A stretch of DNA of 64,000 bases, from the NCBI RefSeq assembly GCF_029689945.1, contig NZ_CP121451.1, forward strand, positions 1,302,001-1,366,000. The letters are read 5' to 3'. The notes under the pieces are model-generated. The model made no database searches. It had not been told where the DNA came from and saw only the letters and a program-made list of their open reading frames with translations. The DNA comes from Paenibacillus amylolyticus (lineage in GTDB: Bacteria > Bacillota > Bacilli > Paenibacillales > Paenibacillaceae). Of the stretch, positions 39,286 to 49,128 are shown in pieces. The first letter of the stretch is position 1. The number at the start of each line of letters is the position of its first letter. The position numbers and the translations under genes were made by a program.

Positions 39286-40621
39286 TGTTCAAGAAACTCC
39301 GAAATCGATTCCTGATCGTCAATCTGGTGTCCATCTCCTTTATGATGCTGGTGGCATTTGCGACGATCTATACGATTACGTATCAGAATGTGCAACGGGA
39401 GACTAATATGGAGCTGTACAAGATGTCTGATTTCTATCACGGTCCCTATAATTCTTCCAAGATGCCGCGTGGAGAAGATGGGGGATGGGGACGGGCTCTG
39501 GTACAGGTTCAAATTCGGATTCATTACCCTCCGACGCCATGGGTGGTGCGAATGGAGGACAGTGGGGTGATCCCAACTCACCACCAGCACGTTCCGTTTC
39601 GTTCATGATCAAGACAGATGACCAGTGGAAGATTACGGATACGCAGTCCCGATTTGATATGGAAGATACCTTCTACAATGAGGCATTGCAAAAGGTTGAT
39701 CAAACGGGCGTTGGTCAATCGGAACGGCAGACGGGACAATTTGCACTGGATGGAACGGACTGGGCCTATGTGGTTGATCCGAGCGGTGACGGGCATATGA
39801 TCGTATTCATTGATGTGACGGCACAACAAGGCATACTTACGAATCTTATCTATACATTTGCTGTTGTTGGACTGGTTATGCTCATTGTGATCTACTTCCT
39901 GAGCCGTTATTTTGCGAATCGCTCCATTGCGCCAGTCAGAGAAGCGTTCGAGAAGCAAAAACAATTCATTGGAGATGCTTCACATGAGCTGAAGACACCG
40001 CTGGCAATCATCAATACCAATGCGGACGTGCTGCTTGCAAATCAGGAGGATACCATAGCGAACCAGGCCAAATGGCTTCACTATATCAAGTCCGAAACCG
40101 AGCGCATGACCGGACTGACGAATGATCTGCTCTATCTGACACAGATGGATGACTCGCGTTCCACGATGATTCATGCGAAGTTTAATATAAGCGATGCAAT
40201 GGAGAGTATTATTTTGCCGATGGAGGCTGTGATTTTTGAAAAAAATATTTCCCTCGATTACAACATTGAGCCGAATCTTACGGTCCATGGGAACAGCGAG
40301 CAGATCAAACAGGTCATTCTGATCCTGCTCGATAATGCGGTGAAGTATTCCGGTCCCAAAGGGTCCGTGAACGTTACGCTTCAGAAACAGAATAATGATG
40401 TCATACTGGCTGTATCCAATACAGGCGAAGGCATTGCACCGGAACATCTGGATCGGATCTTCGATCGTTTCTATCGTACGGATTCGTCCAGAGCCCGCAC
40501 ACATGGTGGACATGGTCTGGGGTTGGCGATTGCTCGCTCCATTGTCGATCAGCACAAAGGAGACCTATACGCCAAAAGTGTGGTCGGAGAAGGCGCTACA
40601 TTTTACGTGCGGTTGTCGTAG
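39285..40621 (+). CDS. Sensor histidine kinase (frame broken by 1-nt deletion)
   Basis: About 445 residues. Membrane helices lie near residues 8-30 and ~190-210. The extracellular loop contains a low-complexity Gly/Ser segment (GTGSGTGSNSDSLPSDAMGG). The HisKA box is GDASHELKTPLAIINT, the N box is LLDNAVKYSG, and the G boxes are NTGEGIAPEHL and HGGHGLGLAIARSIV. One missing G at 39480-39484 shifts the frame just before the Gly/Ser loop. It forms a pair with the preceding regulator. Confidence 0.87.
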
Positions 40622-40881
40622 AGTTGGCGTGAAGCGCTGGCGTAGAGTCGGATGAAGGTTTAGAGCATAGAGCGGGAGTGAGGGGATCACAACTCTCAAC
40701 TGGCTAAGATGCATCAACATTTTTTCCCTAGATGAGAATAGAGTATTTTACCTGCGTTGTGGTTTCCCACACTAACCCTCGCTACCTTTATAATCGTTCA
40801 TCAGGCATAAGATCTGCCTGTAATGGGTTAACCTATGCTACAATGGCAACAGTATGTATGAATCAAGGAGATGAATGGAAC

Positions 40882-41169
40882 GTGGCAGAAGCAAATGCAA
40901 TTAATGAACAAGAAATGATGCAATATATTGCAGATAAAACAAAGGCAAGTCAGGCGAACATCGCTCTTGTGCTGAAGCATGAGCAAGCGTACATCAACAA
41001 GGCACATGAAAATGCCAAAGGCAAAGACGTGGATATTGATGGTGATGATCTGGCTGACTACATCCTTAATCGCAAAGATGTGAAGCTTGATGAGTTGACG
41101 GTGGAAAGCATTTTGGATGCTGAGATGGACTACTTGATGGACAAGGGTCACGCGGGGTACGTCGATTAA
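40882..41169 (+). CDS. Small acidic protein of unknown function
   Basis: 95 residues, starting at GTG 40882, 11 bases after AAGGAG. Upstream in-frame starts at 40858 and earlier would overlap that site. It is rich in Asp, Glu, Lys and Ala and entirely hydrophilic, with predicted helices (QEMMQYIADKTKASQANIAL). No family is recognised. It is probably soluble. Followed by a repeat-bearing intergenic region. Confidence 0.55.
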   Translation: MAEANAINEQEMMQYIADKTKASQANIALVLKHEQAYINKAHENAKGKDVDIDGDDLADYILNRKDVKLDELTVESILDAEMDYLMDKGHAGYVD

Positions 41170-41183
41170 GCTCGGCGTAGTCG

Positions 41184-41382
41184 AAATCTAACGAACCTGA
41201 CGCGCCCTATTCAGGTAGTTCTCGCTTGATTGAGATTTTAGCGAATCTGAGGCGCGTTATTGTACGGGTAAGTGTGAATTTCCAGTGCAGTTGCAGGATT
41301 TCTGCGGAATTAGCGTGTCTGAGATTCGTTATCTCGGGAAATAAGCACTTTTAGCCGAAATAAGGTGTTCTGGGTTCGTTAG
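41184..41382. repeat. Four degenerate copies of a 27-28-bp dispersed repeat
   Basis: Copies at 41184-41211, 41234-41261, 41306-41333 and 41356-41382 share the pattern TTAGCGAATCTGAGGCGCGTTAT. Spacing of starts is 50, 72 and 50 bp. The units are not palindromic and no ORF crosses them. Confidence 0.5.
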
Positions 41383-41489
41383 CGTGAGTCATCACAAGCG
41401 CAACGACGAGGCGGCAGTTATATGACTGTTCCAAAAGTAACATTTCACATGTGCAGCCTTCAGCATGCTAAGTCGAAGTATCGTACTGT

Positions 41490-41534
41490 AAAAAGACCTC
41501 AACCCCACGTTACTGTGGTGTTGAGGCCTTTTTT
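41490..41534. terminator. Bidirectional terminator
   Basis: AGACCTCAACCCCAC pairs with GTGGTGTTGAGGCCT, with A and T runs on both sides. Confidence 0.88.
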
Positions 41535-41600
41535 AGATTGTAGTGACCAGGCATCCCTTCGGGAACACTTGATGATGTAACTCCTACAGTTTACAGCTTC

Positions 41601-42368
41601 TTATTGACCCATCATGCCGCCGTCTACAGTGTAGAGGGAAGCTGTTACATACGATGCTTCTTCGGACAACAGGAAGTTCATTACGGCAGCGACTTCTTCC
41701 GGTTCACCGTAACGGCCCATTGGAATGGCAGATACCGTAGCCGATTGATAATCTTCCACATTACCGGAATTTGCTTCAATCTGGCGCATCATACGGGTAT
41801 TGATTGTGCCTGGCAATACAGCGTTAACGCGGATATTGTAAGGTGCCAGTTCATTCGCAGCGGTACGTGTGAGGCCAACTACGGCATGTTTGGACATAAT
41901 ATACGGAGATACGGCAGGTGCACCCATCAGACCCGCAAGGGAAGAGGTATTGAGAATCGCACCGGATTTTTGTTTTTTCATAACGGGAATGACATTTTGC
42001 AGACCGAGGAATACGCCACGAATGTTGACGTTATATACGGTGTCGAGTGCTTCAACACTCAGGTCTTCGATCAGTCCTGTTGGGCCTTCAATGCCGGCAT
42101 TGTTGGCAAAATAATCGATTCGTCCAAACGCATCCAGTGCTTTTTGCACATAGTTTTTCACGTCTGCTTCCTGGGATACGTTCGCTTTTACAGCGATGAC
42201 GTGTTCCTTGTCGAGGTTCAGATCGGTAATCGTCTGCTGGATGGCTTCTTCATTCAGGTCGACCAGTACCAGATTGATTTTGCGCTCTGCGAGGCGACGT
42301 GCCAATTCTTTACCAATGCCTCCGGCTGCTCCTGTAATAACGGCTGTATGTGTATACGATGTACTCAT
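41601..42368 (-). CDS. Short-chain dehydrogenase/reductase
   Basis: 255 residues. The Rossmann motif is TGAAGGIGKELARRL at residues ~12-26, with VLVDLN for NAD preference (Asp after beta-2), NNAGIEGP near 90, a Ser of LNTSSLAG, and the catalytic pair in YIMSKHAVVG near 157. The C-terminus SEEASYVTASLYTVDGGMMGQ is typical. Substrate unknown. It is divergent from a TetR regulator, which likely controls it. AAGGAGCGATT precedes ATG 42368. Confidence 0.88.
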   Translation of the reverse strand: MSTSYTHTAVITGAAGGIGKELARRLAERKINLVLVDLNEEAIQQTITDLNLDKEHVIAVKANVSQEADVKNYVQKALDAFGRIDYFANNAGIEGPTGLIEDLSVEALDTVYNVNIRGVFLGLQNVIPVMKKQKSGAILNTSSLAGLMGAPAVSPYIMSKHAVVGLTRTAANELAPYNIRVNAVLPGTINTRMMRQIEANSGNVEDYQSATVSAIPMGRYGEPEEVAAVMNFLLSEEASYVTASLYTVDGGMMGQ

Positions 42369-42563
42369 GATATAATCGCTCCTTATTCTTTATTGGCAGG
42401 TATTTCTTAAAAAAAGTTTCAACCTGTCGTCTATCTTTCCTGTCTCAATGTTAAGATATACATAGCCATGTGACAATAATCATTGACAGCGCATATGTCA
42501 GCTATCGGACAGTGATGTAAGCGGTGTTCATTTATACTACAATAATGAACAAAGGAGGCGAGA

Positions 42564-43202
42564 ATGTTGATTATCGAACATCCTCAGGACCGGAGAGCAC
42601 GAAGAACGCAGGATGCCATTATCGCTGCAGCGGTTTCTTTGATACTGGAGAAGGGATCCGAGGCTTTAACCATTCGGGATATTACGGAGCGGGCGGATTA
42701 TAACCGCGGAACCTTCTATTTACATTTTCCCGGCAAACCGGAGTTGTTGCAATTCATTCTGGATGATTTCATGCAGGGGATAGGACAGGCTTATGCAGCA
42801 CCATATGCACAGCTCACAGAAGTGGATATGACTGCATTGCTGCCATCCACGATGCCGGTGTTTGAATATATTGAAGCCCATCAGGATATCTTTCGTGCAT
42901 TAATGACGATGCATTCCGATATGGGTTCCCGGCTGTGCAATATGTTTAGAACGTACTTAACTGAGGATTTTGTGCTGGTGACTGAGGATAGCGAGCAGAC
43001 CATTAATTACGACATCATGTTAAGTTATCTGGTATCTGCTACGGTGGGCGTGATTATGCATTGGGCGGAGGTAGGCTTCAAGTATTCTGCGCATTATATG
43101 GGAGAACAGCTTACGGCACTGATTAACATCAAACCGACCCGTCTGCTGATTGAACCAGGTCAGAAGGGTCGGACGATTCACGAGCGTATGCTGCTCGATT
43201 AA
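42564..43202 (+). CDS. TetR-family regulator
   Basis: 212 residues. The N-terminal helix-turn-helix is RRTQDAIIAAAVSLILEKGSE then LTIRDITERADYNRGTFYLHF, with a ligand-binding C-terminal half. The intergenic region holds TGACAGCGCATATGTCA near 42484-42500, a possible operator. Divergent from the SDR gene. AAAGGAGGCGAGA precedes the ATG. Confidence 0.87.
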   Translation: MLIIEHPQDRRARRTQDAIIAAAVSLILEKGSEALTIRDITERADYNRGTFYLHFPGKPELLQFILDDFMQGIGQAYAAPYAQLTEVDMTALLPSTMPVFEYIEAHQDIFRALMTMHSDMGSRLCNMFRTYLTEDFVLVTEDSEQTINYDIMLSYLVSATVGVIMHWAEVGFKYSAHYMGEQLTALINIKPTRLLIEPGQKGRTIHERMLLD

Positions 43203-43433
43203 GGGTCAGGCAGACTATCCGGTCATGGAGGCGTGCGAATCAGGGCGTGTTAATTCCATCGAAGAGGGCATATACACTTGTCAGGGGTTGCTGGAGAGTG
43301 GTGCAGCGTATCGCACTTATCAACAGTGGTGTGTCTCAATGGGGGCGAACTGCCGGATCACAGAGCGGTGTCCATCTATCCGGCATCGTCCAGATAATCC
43401 TTGGTTCATGCTTTTGTGCGTTTTGGCGCATCC

Positions 43434-43982
43434 TTATTCCCAAGGATAAGTGACGGTCAGGAAGTCAGCGAATTTCTTGCTCTCTTCTCGCCGCATTTTC
43501 CGCATGGCCGCCCGATCAGGAGCGGTCTCGTATAGCTTCTTCTCTTCTTCGGTCTCCGGGATAATCCGAGGTACGATCAGTTTGCGATTATTTTCGTCCA
43601 GGGCCACAAAGGTCAGAAATGCAGTCGCCGCAATTTTCTTCTCTCCGGTCTTCAGATCCTCTCGTATCACCTTCACAAAAATCTCCATGGAACTGCGTCC
43701 TGTCCAGGACGCGAACGATTCAAGCGTAACCGAGTCCGTTGGGTTAATCGGGTACAGGAAGTCAACCGAGTCGGTTGATGCGGTTACGGTATTGACCCGA
43801 CATAGCTTGGAAGCAGCAATGGATGCGATATCATCGATGTAGGACATCAGCTTCCCGCCGAACAGGGTGTTATGATTGTTGACATCGGTCGGGAACACCC
43901 GTGCCGTCTTGAAACAACGTGTTTCGCGTACATACTTTTTCTCCACCTGATCCATCTCCGTTGGTTTCGGTATCTCTCTCAT
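43434..43982 (-). CDS. Acyl-CoA thioesterase, hotdog fold (YkhA-like)
   Basis: 182 residues with one hotdog domain. Hydrolase residues are in FPTDVNNHNTLFGGKLMSYID (Asn/Asp with helix HNTLFGG), and the strand ASTDSVDFLYPINPTDSVTL follows. The enzyme hydrolyses fatty acyl-CoA in the cytoplasm. ATG 43982 follows AAGGAGGAAAAAAC. The 231 bases between it and the TetR gene contain no supported gene. Confidence 0.88.
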   Translation of the reverse strand: MREIPKPTEMDQVEKKYVRETRCFKTARVFPTDVNNHNTLFGGKLMSYIDDIASIAASKLCRVNTVTASTDSVDFLYPINPTDSVTLESFASWTGRSSMEIFVKVIREDLKTGEKKIAATAFLTFVALDENNRKLIVPRIIPETEEEKKLYETAPDRAAMRKMRREESKKFADFLTVTYPWE

Positions 43983-44107
43983 GTTTTTTCCTCCTTAGAG
44001 TATGGCTGCTGTGACATGTCATTTCAGATGTTGCAGGGTCTTTTTTTTGTTCTGTTATCCCTAGTATAGGTGTCGGTCAGATCCATATTCAAATGAAGTC
44101 AGACTCC

Positions 44108-44146
44108 AAAAAACCGCCAGGCGCGGACCGGCGCGCTGGCGGTTTA
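44108..44146 (-). terminator. Terminator of the acetate transporter gene
   Basis: AAACCGCCAGCGCGCC pairs with GCGCCTGGCGGTTT and is followed on the minus strand by a T run. Confidence 0.85.
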
Positions 44147-44156
44147 CTGCTGTATA

Positions 44157-44780
44157 TTAAGCCTTGGGCTTGAAGATGCCGGACGGTTTGCCGATCGGCA
44201 AGAACGCATAGCCGAAGTGGGCGTTCAATACCGAAGCACCTGTACCATACAGGGACACAATTCCGATCGCCATTTCAGCATATGCTGCAATGGTGTGGAA
44301 AATGTGAGGAGCTACGCCGAAAGCGTCAAAGGTCAAGCCAAGGAACAGGAAGTCAATCAGAATGAAGATGATCAGCAATACTTTATTCGCTTCAATCGCA
44401 CCGATGGTCATGAACAGGGTAAATACAAGGTATCCGGCAAAAGCAAATCCGAGCTGCTTGCCATCGGCCTGTTCAGCAAGTGTCGAACCGAATATGCCCA
44501 TTTTGATCATCCAGTTGGCAGCCATGGCGAACCAGAAGAATGCGTACGCGCCAAAAGCCGTGGTGCCAAAGGTATTGTTGCGTTTGGAATCTTGAATGCA
44601 TGCGAATAACTGAGCAAAGGCACCCAGGAAGATTGCCCAAGGAATAGCGTAGCTAAGTCCATCCGTAATGCCAAGCTTCTGGGAAGAAGCGACCAGGGTT
44701 ACGATGGCCAACCCAAATAATCCCATTGCGCTGGGATCGGCGTTAACAATTTTGACTTTAGTCTGTGAATCGGTCTGCAT
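44157..44780 (-). CDS. Acetate/succinate permease, YaaH/GPR1/SatP family
   Basis: 207 residues, six membrane helices. The N-terminal family motif is in NADPSAMGLFGLAIVTLVAS (the NPAPLGL-like box), followed by the FGTTAFGAYAFFWFAMA helix. Members take up acetate with protons. GGAGG lies 12 bases before ATG 44780. Monocistronic, with its own terminator. Confidence 0.88.
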   Translation of the reverse strand: MQTDSQTKVKIVNADPSAMGLFGLAIVTLVASSQKLGITDGLSYAIPWAIFLGAFAQLFACIQDSKRNNTFGTTAFGAYAFFWFAMAANWMIKMGIFGSTLAEQADGKQLGFAFAGYLVFTLFMTIGAIEANKVLLIIFILIDFLFLGLTFDAFGVAPHIFHTIAAYAEMAIGIVSLYGTGASVLNAHFGYAFLPIGKPSGIFKPKA

Positions 44781-45214
44781 GGTGATGATAAGCCTCCAAT
44801 AATATCAAATCAGGATCAATGGCCGTCGTTGGCCGTCCTCTACATTACATCATTTGTATCCGCCGGGTCCGGACACACACATCGCCCTATTGTACCTGAA
44901 TGACCCCATTATGGAAAGGGATTTTATTACCTTTTGAGTTCATGGACTTTATGATTTTTCAATATACACATTTACGACACAATCCGTTCTGGCCCTCAAT
45001 GATGAAGCTAGGGGCTGGAATCGAACCCTCGTTATTACCGCTAAATTGCGTCATATCAGCCATTTTCGGATAACCTCTGGTATGATAAAATAATATTTAT
45101 CAAAATTTGGAGAAGAATACAAAACATCCTTGTCTCCTATGCCATATGTTAATCCAACTGTAGATTGACAGGAAAAACTAAAATGGTTCACAGAATAAGG
45201 AGGTATCAGGGGTC
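44781..45214. other. 434-bp intergenic region without a gene
   Basis: Contains a short direct repeat GGCCGTCGTTGGCCGTC near 44820 and the promoter region of the Spo0E-type gene. An isolated sequence resembling a tRNA T-arm at 45007-45029 does not fold with neighbours. Confidence 0.4.
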
Positions 45215-45391
45215 ATGGTTATGAGTTTGGATTTGAAAAATAAAATAGAGAAGGCCAGACATCACCTTCATATGCTGGTAGAGCATAACAAGGGTGGTCT
45301 TGGGCATCCCGAAGTGATTCGGCAGTCTATGGCATTGGACGAATTGATTAATGAGTATAACCGCATTAGCCGAAACCATTCACGGGCCTGA
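45215..45391 (+). CDS. Spo0E-family aspartyl-phosphate phosphatase
   Basis: 58 residues: two helices ending in the family motif region GHPEVIRQSMALDELINEYN (the SQELD-type box, here SMALD). Spo0E proteins dephosphorylate Spo0A~P and delay sporulation, so this marks a spore-former. ATG 45215 lies 11 bases after AAGGAGG at 45197-45203. The central Gln-Glu of SQELD is Met-Ala here, which is common in divergent paralogues. A large hairpin follows downstream. Confidence 0.82.
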   Translation: MVMSLDLKNKIEKARHHLHMLVEHNKGGLGHPEVIRQSMALDELINEYNRISRNHSRA

Positions 45392-45459
45392 ATCCGAGGG
45401 GATTTTAATTTTATATACAGAACGAATCACATAGATAAGTTTAACACTTGATTGTACAG

Positions 45460-45536
45460 ACGGGCATGAATATAGCCGGTATGCACTGCCTCAGTTGAAG
45501 AGGCGGGTTCCTACCGGCGTCATATTCATGCCCGTT
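45460..45536. terminator. Large branched hairpin, bidirectional terminator
   Basis: The outer stem pairs ACGGGCATGAATATA with ATATTCATGCCCGT. A second stem (GCCGGTA/TACCGGC) and an inner GCCTC/GAGGC hairpin lie inside, giving a ~77-base structure with three nested stems. It separates the convergent Spo0E and GlnL genes. Confidence 0.7.
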
Positions 45537-45565
45537 TGTTTTGCCGAATATCAATCAACATCTGT

Positions 45566-46495
45566 CTAATGCAGCAATCGTTTGGATTCCAGATATAGGA
45601 CCTGCACGAATTTTTTCGTATTAATGCGGGTCTGGGACAAGGAAGGCTCCACATTGTTTTGCAGCTCCAGCATCTTTTTGCGGATCTCGGTAAAATCAAA
45701 AAATTTGGAGGCATAGTTCTCGAACTTGGGATGTGTATAATCCGTTAACCCGAGTGATACCACATGGCTCAGTGTCTGGAATATGGCTCTGCGAACACGC
45801 TGTTCCGAAGCCTTGATCTCCTTGTTAACTTCTGCGAGAGAGGCATTCTCCCCCAATTTGCGGACCGCTACGTTCTGAAAGATGTCTTTGAGAGATGGGA
45901 ACGTATAGGGGGATAGCTTATGCTCATCTGTCTCTACCTGCTCCAGATATTCCAGCATGTCCAGCAGATCCCTGCTGCCCGCTTCACCGATCATGCCCAT
46001 CTCGGACAGCAGGAAATGTCCTGCTGTTGTAATGGTTTTGTCCGGTGTCGGAGCGGCAGTGCGCTCGTGAGGATGCAAACCGGACAGCCCCTGCAATGTC
46101 CGCTGAATATCTGCGATGGATTGCTGCATCCGAAGCCTTTCACTGACCAGCCGCAGAACGGATAGAATCTCCAATCGGTTAATGGGCTTCGTAATATAAT
46201 ATTCAATGCCCAGTGAATAGGCTTCTCCAATCATATTTTTCGATTCGATCTGGGAGATCATGACGATCTTGCCCTCGAACCTGCCTTCAAGCGCCCGCAC
46301 GGTCTGAATCCCGTCTCGTTGTGGCATCAGCAGATCAATCAGCAGGACATCCACCTTATGCAGTTCCAGCAGTTCCGCGTGAATATGTGCTCCGTCCTCA
46401 GCTTCCCCGGCAATATCGCCGAGGCCTTCATCCTCGATAATATCCATCAACATGGAACGAACGCCAGGATCATCATCCACAATAAAATAACGCAT
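45566..46495 (-). CDS. glnL: Response regulator of the GlnL/YcbB type
   Basis: 309 residues. The receiver domain shows IVDDDPG at residues 4-10, phospho-acceptor Asp in VDVLLIDLLMPQRDG near 53, and YYITKPINRLE with the conserved Lys. The C-terminal YcbB domain (~150-300) includes AEVNKEIKASEQRVRRAIFQ and ENYASKFFDF, typical of GlnL of Bacillus subtilis, which responds to glutamine. ATG 46495 is chosen by AAAGGGAATGACTGAC; a start at 46585 is unlikely. The divergent AGCS symporter fits the glnL-glnT arrangement. The sensor kinase GlnK is absent. Confidence 0.82.
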   Translation of the reverse strand: MRYFIVDDDPGVRSMLMDIIEDEGLGDIAGEAEDGAHIHAELLELHKVDVLLIDLLMPQRDGIQTVRALEGRFEGKIVMISQIESKNMIGEAYSLGIEYYITKPINRLEILSVLRLVSERLRMQQSIADIQRTLQGLSGLHPHERTAAPTPDKTITTAGHFLLSEMGMIGEAGSRDLLDMLEYLEQVETDEHKLSPYTFPSLKDIFQNVAVRKLGENASLAEVNKEIKASEQRVRRAIFQTLSHVVSLGLTDYTHPKFENYASKFFDFTEIRKKMLELQNNVEPSLSQTRINTKKFVQVLYLESKRLLH

Positions 46496-46757
46496 GTCAG
46501 TCATTCCCTTTCTCTGCGAATGGTGTGATTCCTTCTTGCATAGAACCTGACATGTCAGGTTAAATGACAATGATTGGGCGATCAAAGCCCATTTTTAAAA
46601 TAAATGTTGAAAATGCATGTAGGTATTTGTCGATTTCCGTAGATGCCCTTGTAGTATAAGTAACATCCCGAAGTCCGGGGTTCGTGTTGTGCAGAATGGT
46701 ACAAACTTCTTGTGGCCCATCTCTGTACTTGAAATACACCATAAAAGGGGCATACCG

Positions 46758-48192
46758 ATGGAGCAAACAATACAAGATATTGTCGTCATTTTCAATGATT
46801 TTCTATGGTCCAAAGTGTTAATTATACTATTGGTAGTATGTGGGATATACTTCACCACCAAGACCCGTTTCATGCAATTCCGCATGATTGGAGATATGGT
46901 GAAGGTGCTGCTAGAGCGGAAAAGCAAGGAACCAGGCAAAATTTCACCGTTTCAGGCATTCTGTATCAGTATGGCGGCCCGTGTCGGTACAGGGAATATT
47001 ACGGGTATTGCACTGGCTATCGCACTGGGGGACCCGGAGCTGTATTCTGGATGTGGGTGATTGCGATTATTGGTTCTGCCTCCAGTTTTGTGGAGAGCAC
47101 GCTCGCTCAGATCTATAAAGTGAAGGATAAGGGCGGATTTCGCGGGGTCCGGCGTATTATATGGAGCGTGGGCTAGGGAAGCGCTGGATGGGGATTTTAT
47201 TTGCCATTCTCATCACACTTTCATTCGGTTTGGTCTTTAATGCGGTCCAGTCTAACACGATTACGGTTGCCTTTGAGAACTCATTTGGCACGGATCGCTT
47301 AACGGTTGGGATCATTATGGCCGTGGTATTTGCAGGAATTATTATGGGCGGTGTCAAACGGATTGCGAAAGCATCGGAATACATCGTCGTTGTGCTTGCG
47401 GTATTGTACATTGGGGTAGCGGCTACTGTCGTGCTGGCGAACATTACCCAGCTTCCGGCCATGATTGCGTTGATCGTTAGAAATGCCTTCGGCATCGAAC
47501 AGGTGGCTGGCGGAACGTTGGGCGCTGCACTGATGAACGGTGTAAAACGCGGATTGTTCTCCAATGAGGCGGGTATGGGTAGTGCCCCGAATGCCGCTGC
47601 AACAGCGGATACAACACATCCGGTGAAACAGGGACTTATTCAGGCGTTTGGCGTGCTGACAGATACCTTGGTGATATGTACAAGCACAGCCATGATTATT
47701 TTGCTATCAGGGGTGTACAAGGGTTCCGATCTGGGTGGTATTGAATTGACTCAGGCTGCACTAAGTGTACATATTGGTTCATGGGCATCGGGATTCCTCG
47801 CGGTTATGGTGTTCCTGTTTGCCTTCAGTACACTCATCGGAAATTATTACTACGGAGAAACCAACATTGAGTTTATCAAATCCAACAAAGTATGGCTGTG
47901 GGTATACCGTATTTGCGTTATCGCGATGGTGGTGTTTGGTGCGGTAGCCAAAGTGCAGCTGGTATGGGATTTGGCTGACCTGTTCATGGGGCTCATGGTC
48001 GTGGTGAACCTGATTGCAATTCTGATGCTGTCCAAGGTGACTTTCGAAGCATTGAAGGACTATAAAAGACAGAAGGCTGAAGGACGTGATCCCGTCTTTA
48101 CCCGGGACCGGATTCATATTCCGGGTGAGGTAGAATGCTGGCAGTCGGAAGAGGAAGTTATTGGAGATAAATCAGTACATGTAGCCAGTTAA
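46758..48192 (+). CDS. Alanine/glycine/glutamine:cation symporter, AGCS family (two 1-nt deletions)
   Basis: About 478 residues with ~11 helices. Family signature: FQAFCISMAARVGTGNITGI. Two missing Gs, at GGGGG 47027-47031 and GGGG 47144-47147, split it over three frames. Restoring them gives LGGPGAVFWMWV and GFRGGPAYYMERGLGKRWMG, both normal for the family. Later SNEAGMGSAPNAAATA is the Na+ site region. ATG 46758 is set by AAAAGGGG. It is divergent from GlnL and thus probably a glutamine transporter like GlnT. Confidence 0.88.
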
Positions 48193-48236
48193 ACTTTCAT
48201 TAGGACCTGGTTGGTTATATGCCAATGGACATAACA

Positions 48237-48283
48237 AAAACAGGACTTAGATTATCCATCATGGGCAACCCGAGTCCTGTTTG
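48237..48283. terminator. Bidirectional terminator
   Basis: AAACAGGACT pairs with AGTCCTGTTT across a ~26-base loop between convergent genes. Confidence 0.75.
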
Positions 48284-48288
48284 TTGCA

Positions 48289-49128
48289 TTACTTTTTAAC
48301 TGAATAGCTGATGAGTTGCTCGGACAGAGCTTTCATTCGTGCGCCGGTTTCATTAAGCTGCTCAATCACGTCCGTGAAGGATGCTACAAGCGTTGCTTGT
48401 TCTTGTGAAGAGGCTGCAATCTGGGAGACTTCAACTTCCATCTGCTTGATAACCTGTTGTACATCTCTCAGACTGGTATCGATATCACTTGTAGCCTGTT
48501 TGGCATCGACAGAGAGTTTGCGTACTTCGGATGCCACCACACCGAAGCCCGCGCCTGCCTCGCCAACCCGAGCAGCTTCAATAGCGGCATTCAGGCCAAG
48601 CAGGTTGGTCTGTTCCGAGATTTCACGAATGAATCCGGCGACTTTATTGATCTGAGATGAGTTCTGAACAGCAAGTCTTGTGTTCTGCAGGATCTGCTCA
48701 CTTGTTGCTTGCAATTCTTCGGCATGGGCGGCAACATGCTGCACCATATCAACGAGGTTGCCATTGATGGTTTGATTTTCTTGTATAATATCTTCTAGTT
48801 GGTTCTGATTGGATTGGTCGTAAGATACACAGAAAACAGCAACTACGTTTTGGTTATCATCAAAGATTGGAATATTTAAGGTATCCAACTCAATACCATA
48901 AATCTCTTTGGGTAGAGTTGAGAGTGTAGCTTCTTTTCCGTTTTTCAAGACGGCAAAATTCTGGAACGATTCCAAGAGTGCCATTCCTTTTTCAAAACCA
49001 AGGTCAAACTTATCTGTGGTAATGACTTCCAATACCTTTTCGTGATCATAGACGGATAAGCTGGCTGGTTCCCGAAGAATCTGACTGATATAAGGCATGA
49101 CTTTAAGCAGGGCATCTACAACGTTCAT
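48289..49128 (-). CDS. Soluble methyl-accepting chemotaxis-type signalling protein
   Basis: 279 residues without membrane helices. Residues ~1-110 are a sensor domain of PAS-like or unassigned type. Residues ~125-275 are an MCP signalling hairpin with [20 protein letters not shown] and [15 protein letters not shown]. The receptor would cluster with CheA in the cytoplasm. The signalling part is shorter than that of full transmembrane receptors. GAGAGGATGG precedes ATG 49128. Confidence 0.85.
   Translation of the reverse strand: MNVVDALLKVMPYISQILREPASLSVYDHEKVLEVITTDKFDLGFEKGMALLESFQNFAVLKNGKEATLSTLPKEIYGIELDTLNIPIFDDNQNVVAVFCVSYDQSNQNQLEDIIQENQTINGNLVDMVQHVAAHAEELQATSEQILQNTRLAVQNSSQINKVAGFIREISEQTNLLGLNAAIEAARVGEAGAGFGVVASEVRKLSVDAKQATSDIDTSLRDVQQVIKQMEVEVSQIAASSQEQATLVASFTDVIEQLNETGARMKALSEQLISYSVKK

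Noticed and set aside
41184..41382. CRISPR array
   Set aside because: The units are degenerate, the spacing is unequal (50, 72 and 50 bp) and no cas genes are present anywhere in the window.
43203..43433. Short plus-strand frames between the TetR and thioesterase genes
   Set aside because: No ribosome binding site or recognisable family, and composition is no better than chance. The region is treated as a spacer.
45007..45029. A tRNA T-arm-like sequence (GGTTCGATTCC on the minus strand)
   Set aside because: The T-stem is mismatched and no acceptor, D or anticodon arms fit upstream, so it is not a tRNA gene or clear attachment site.
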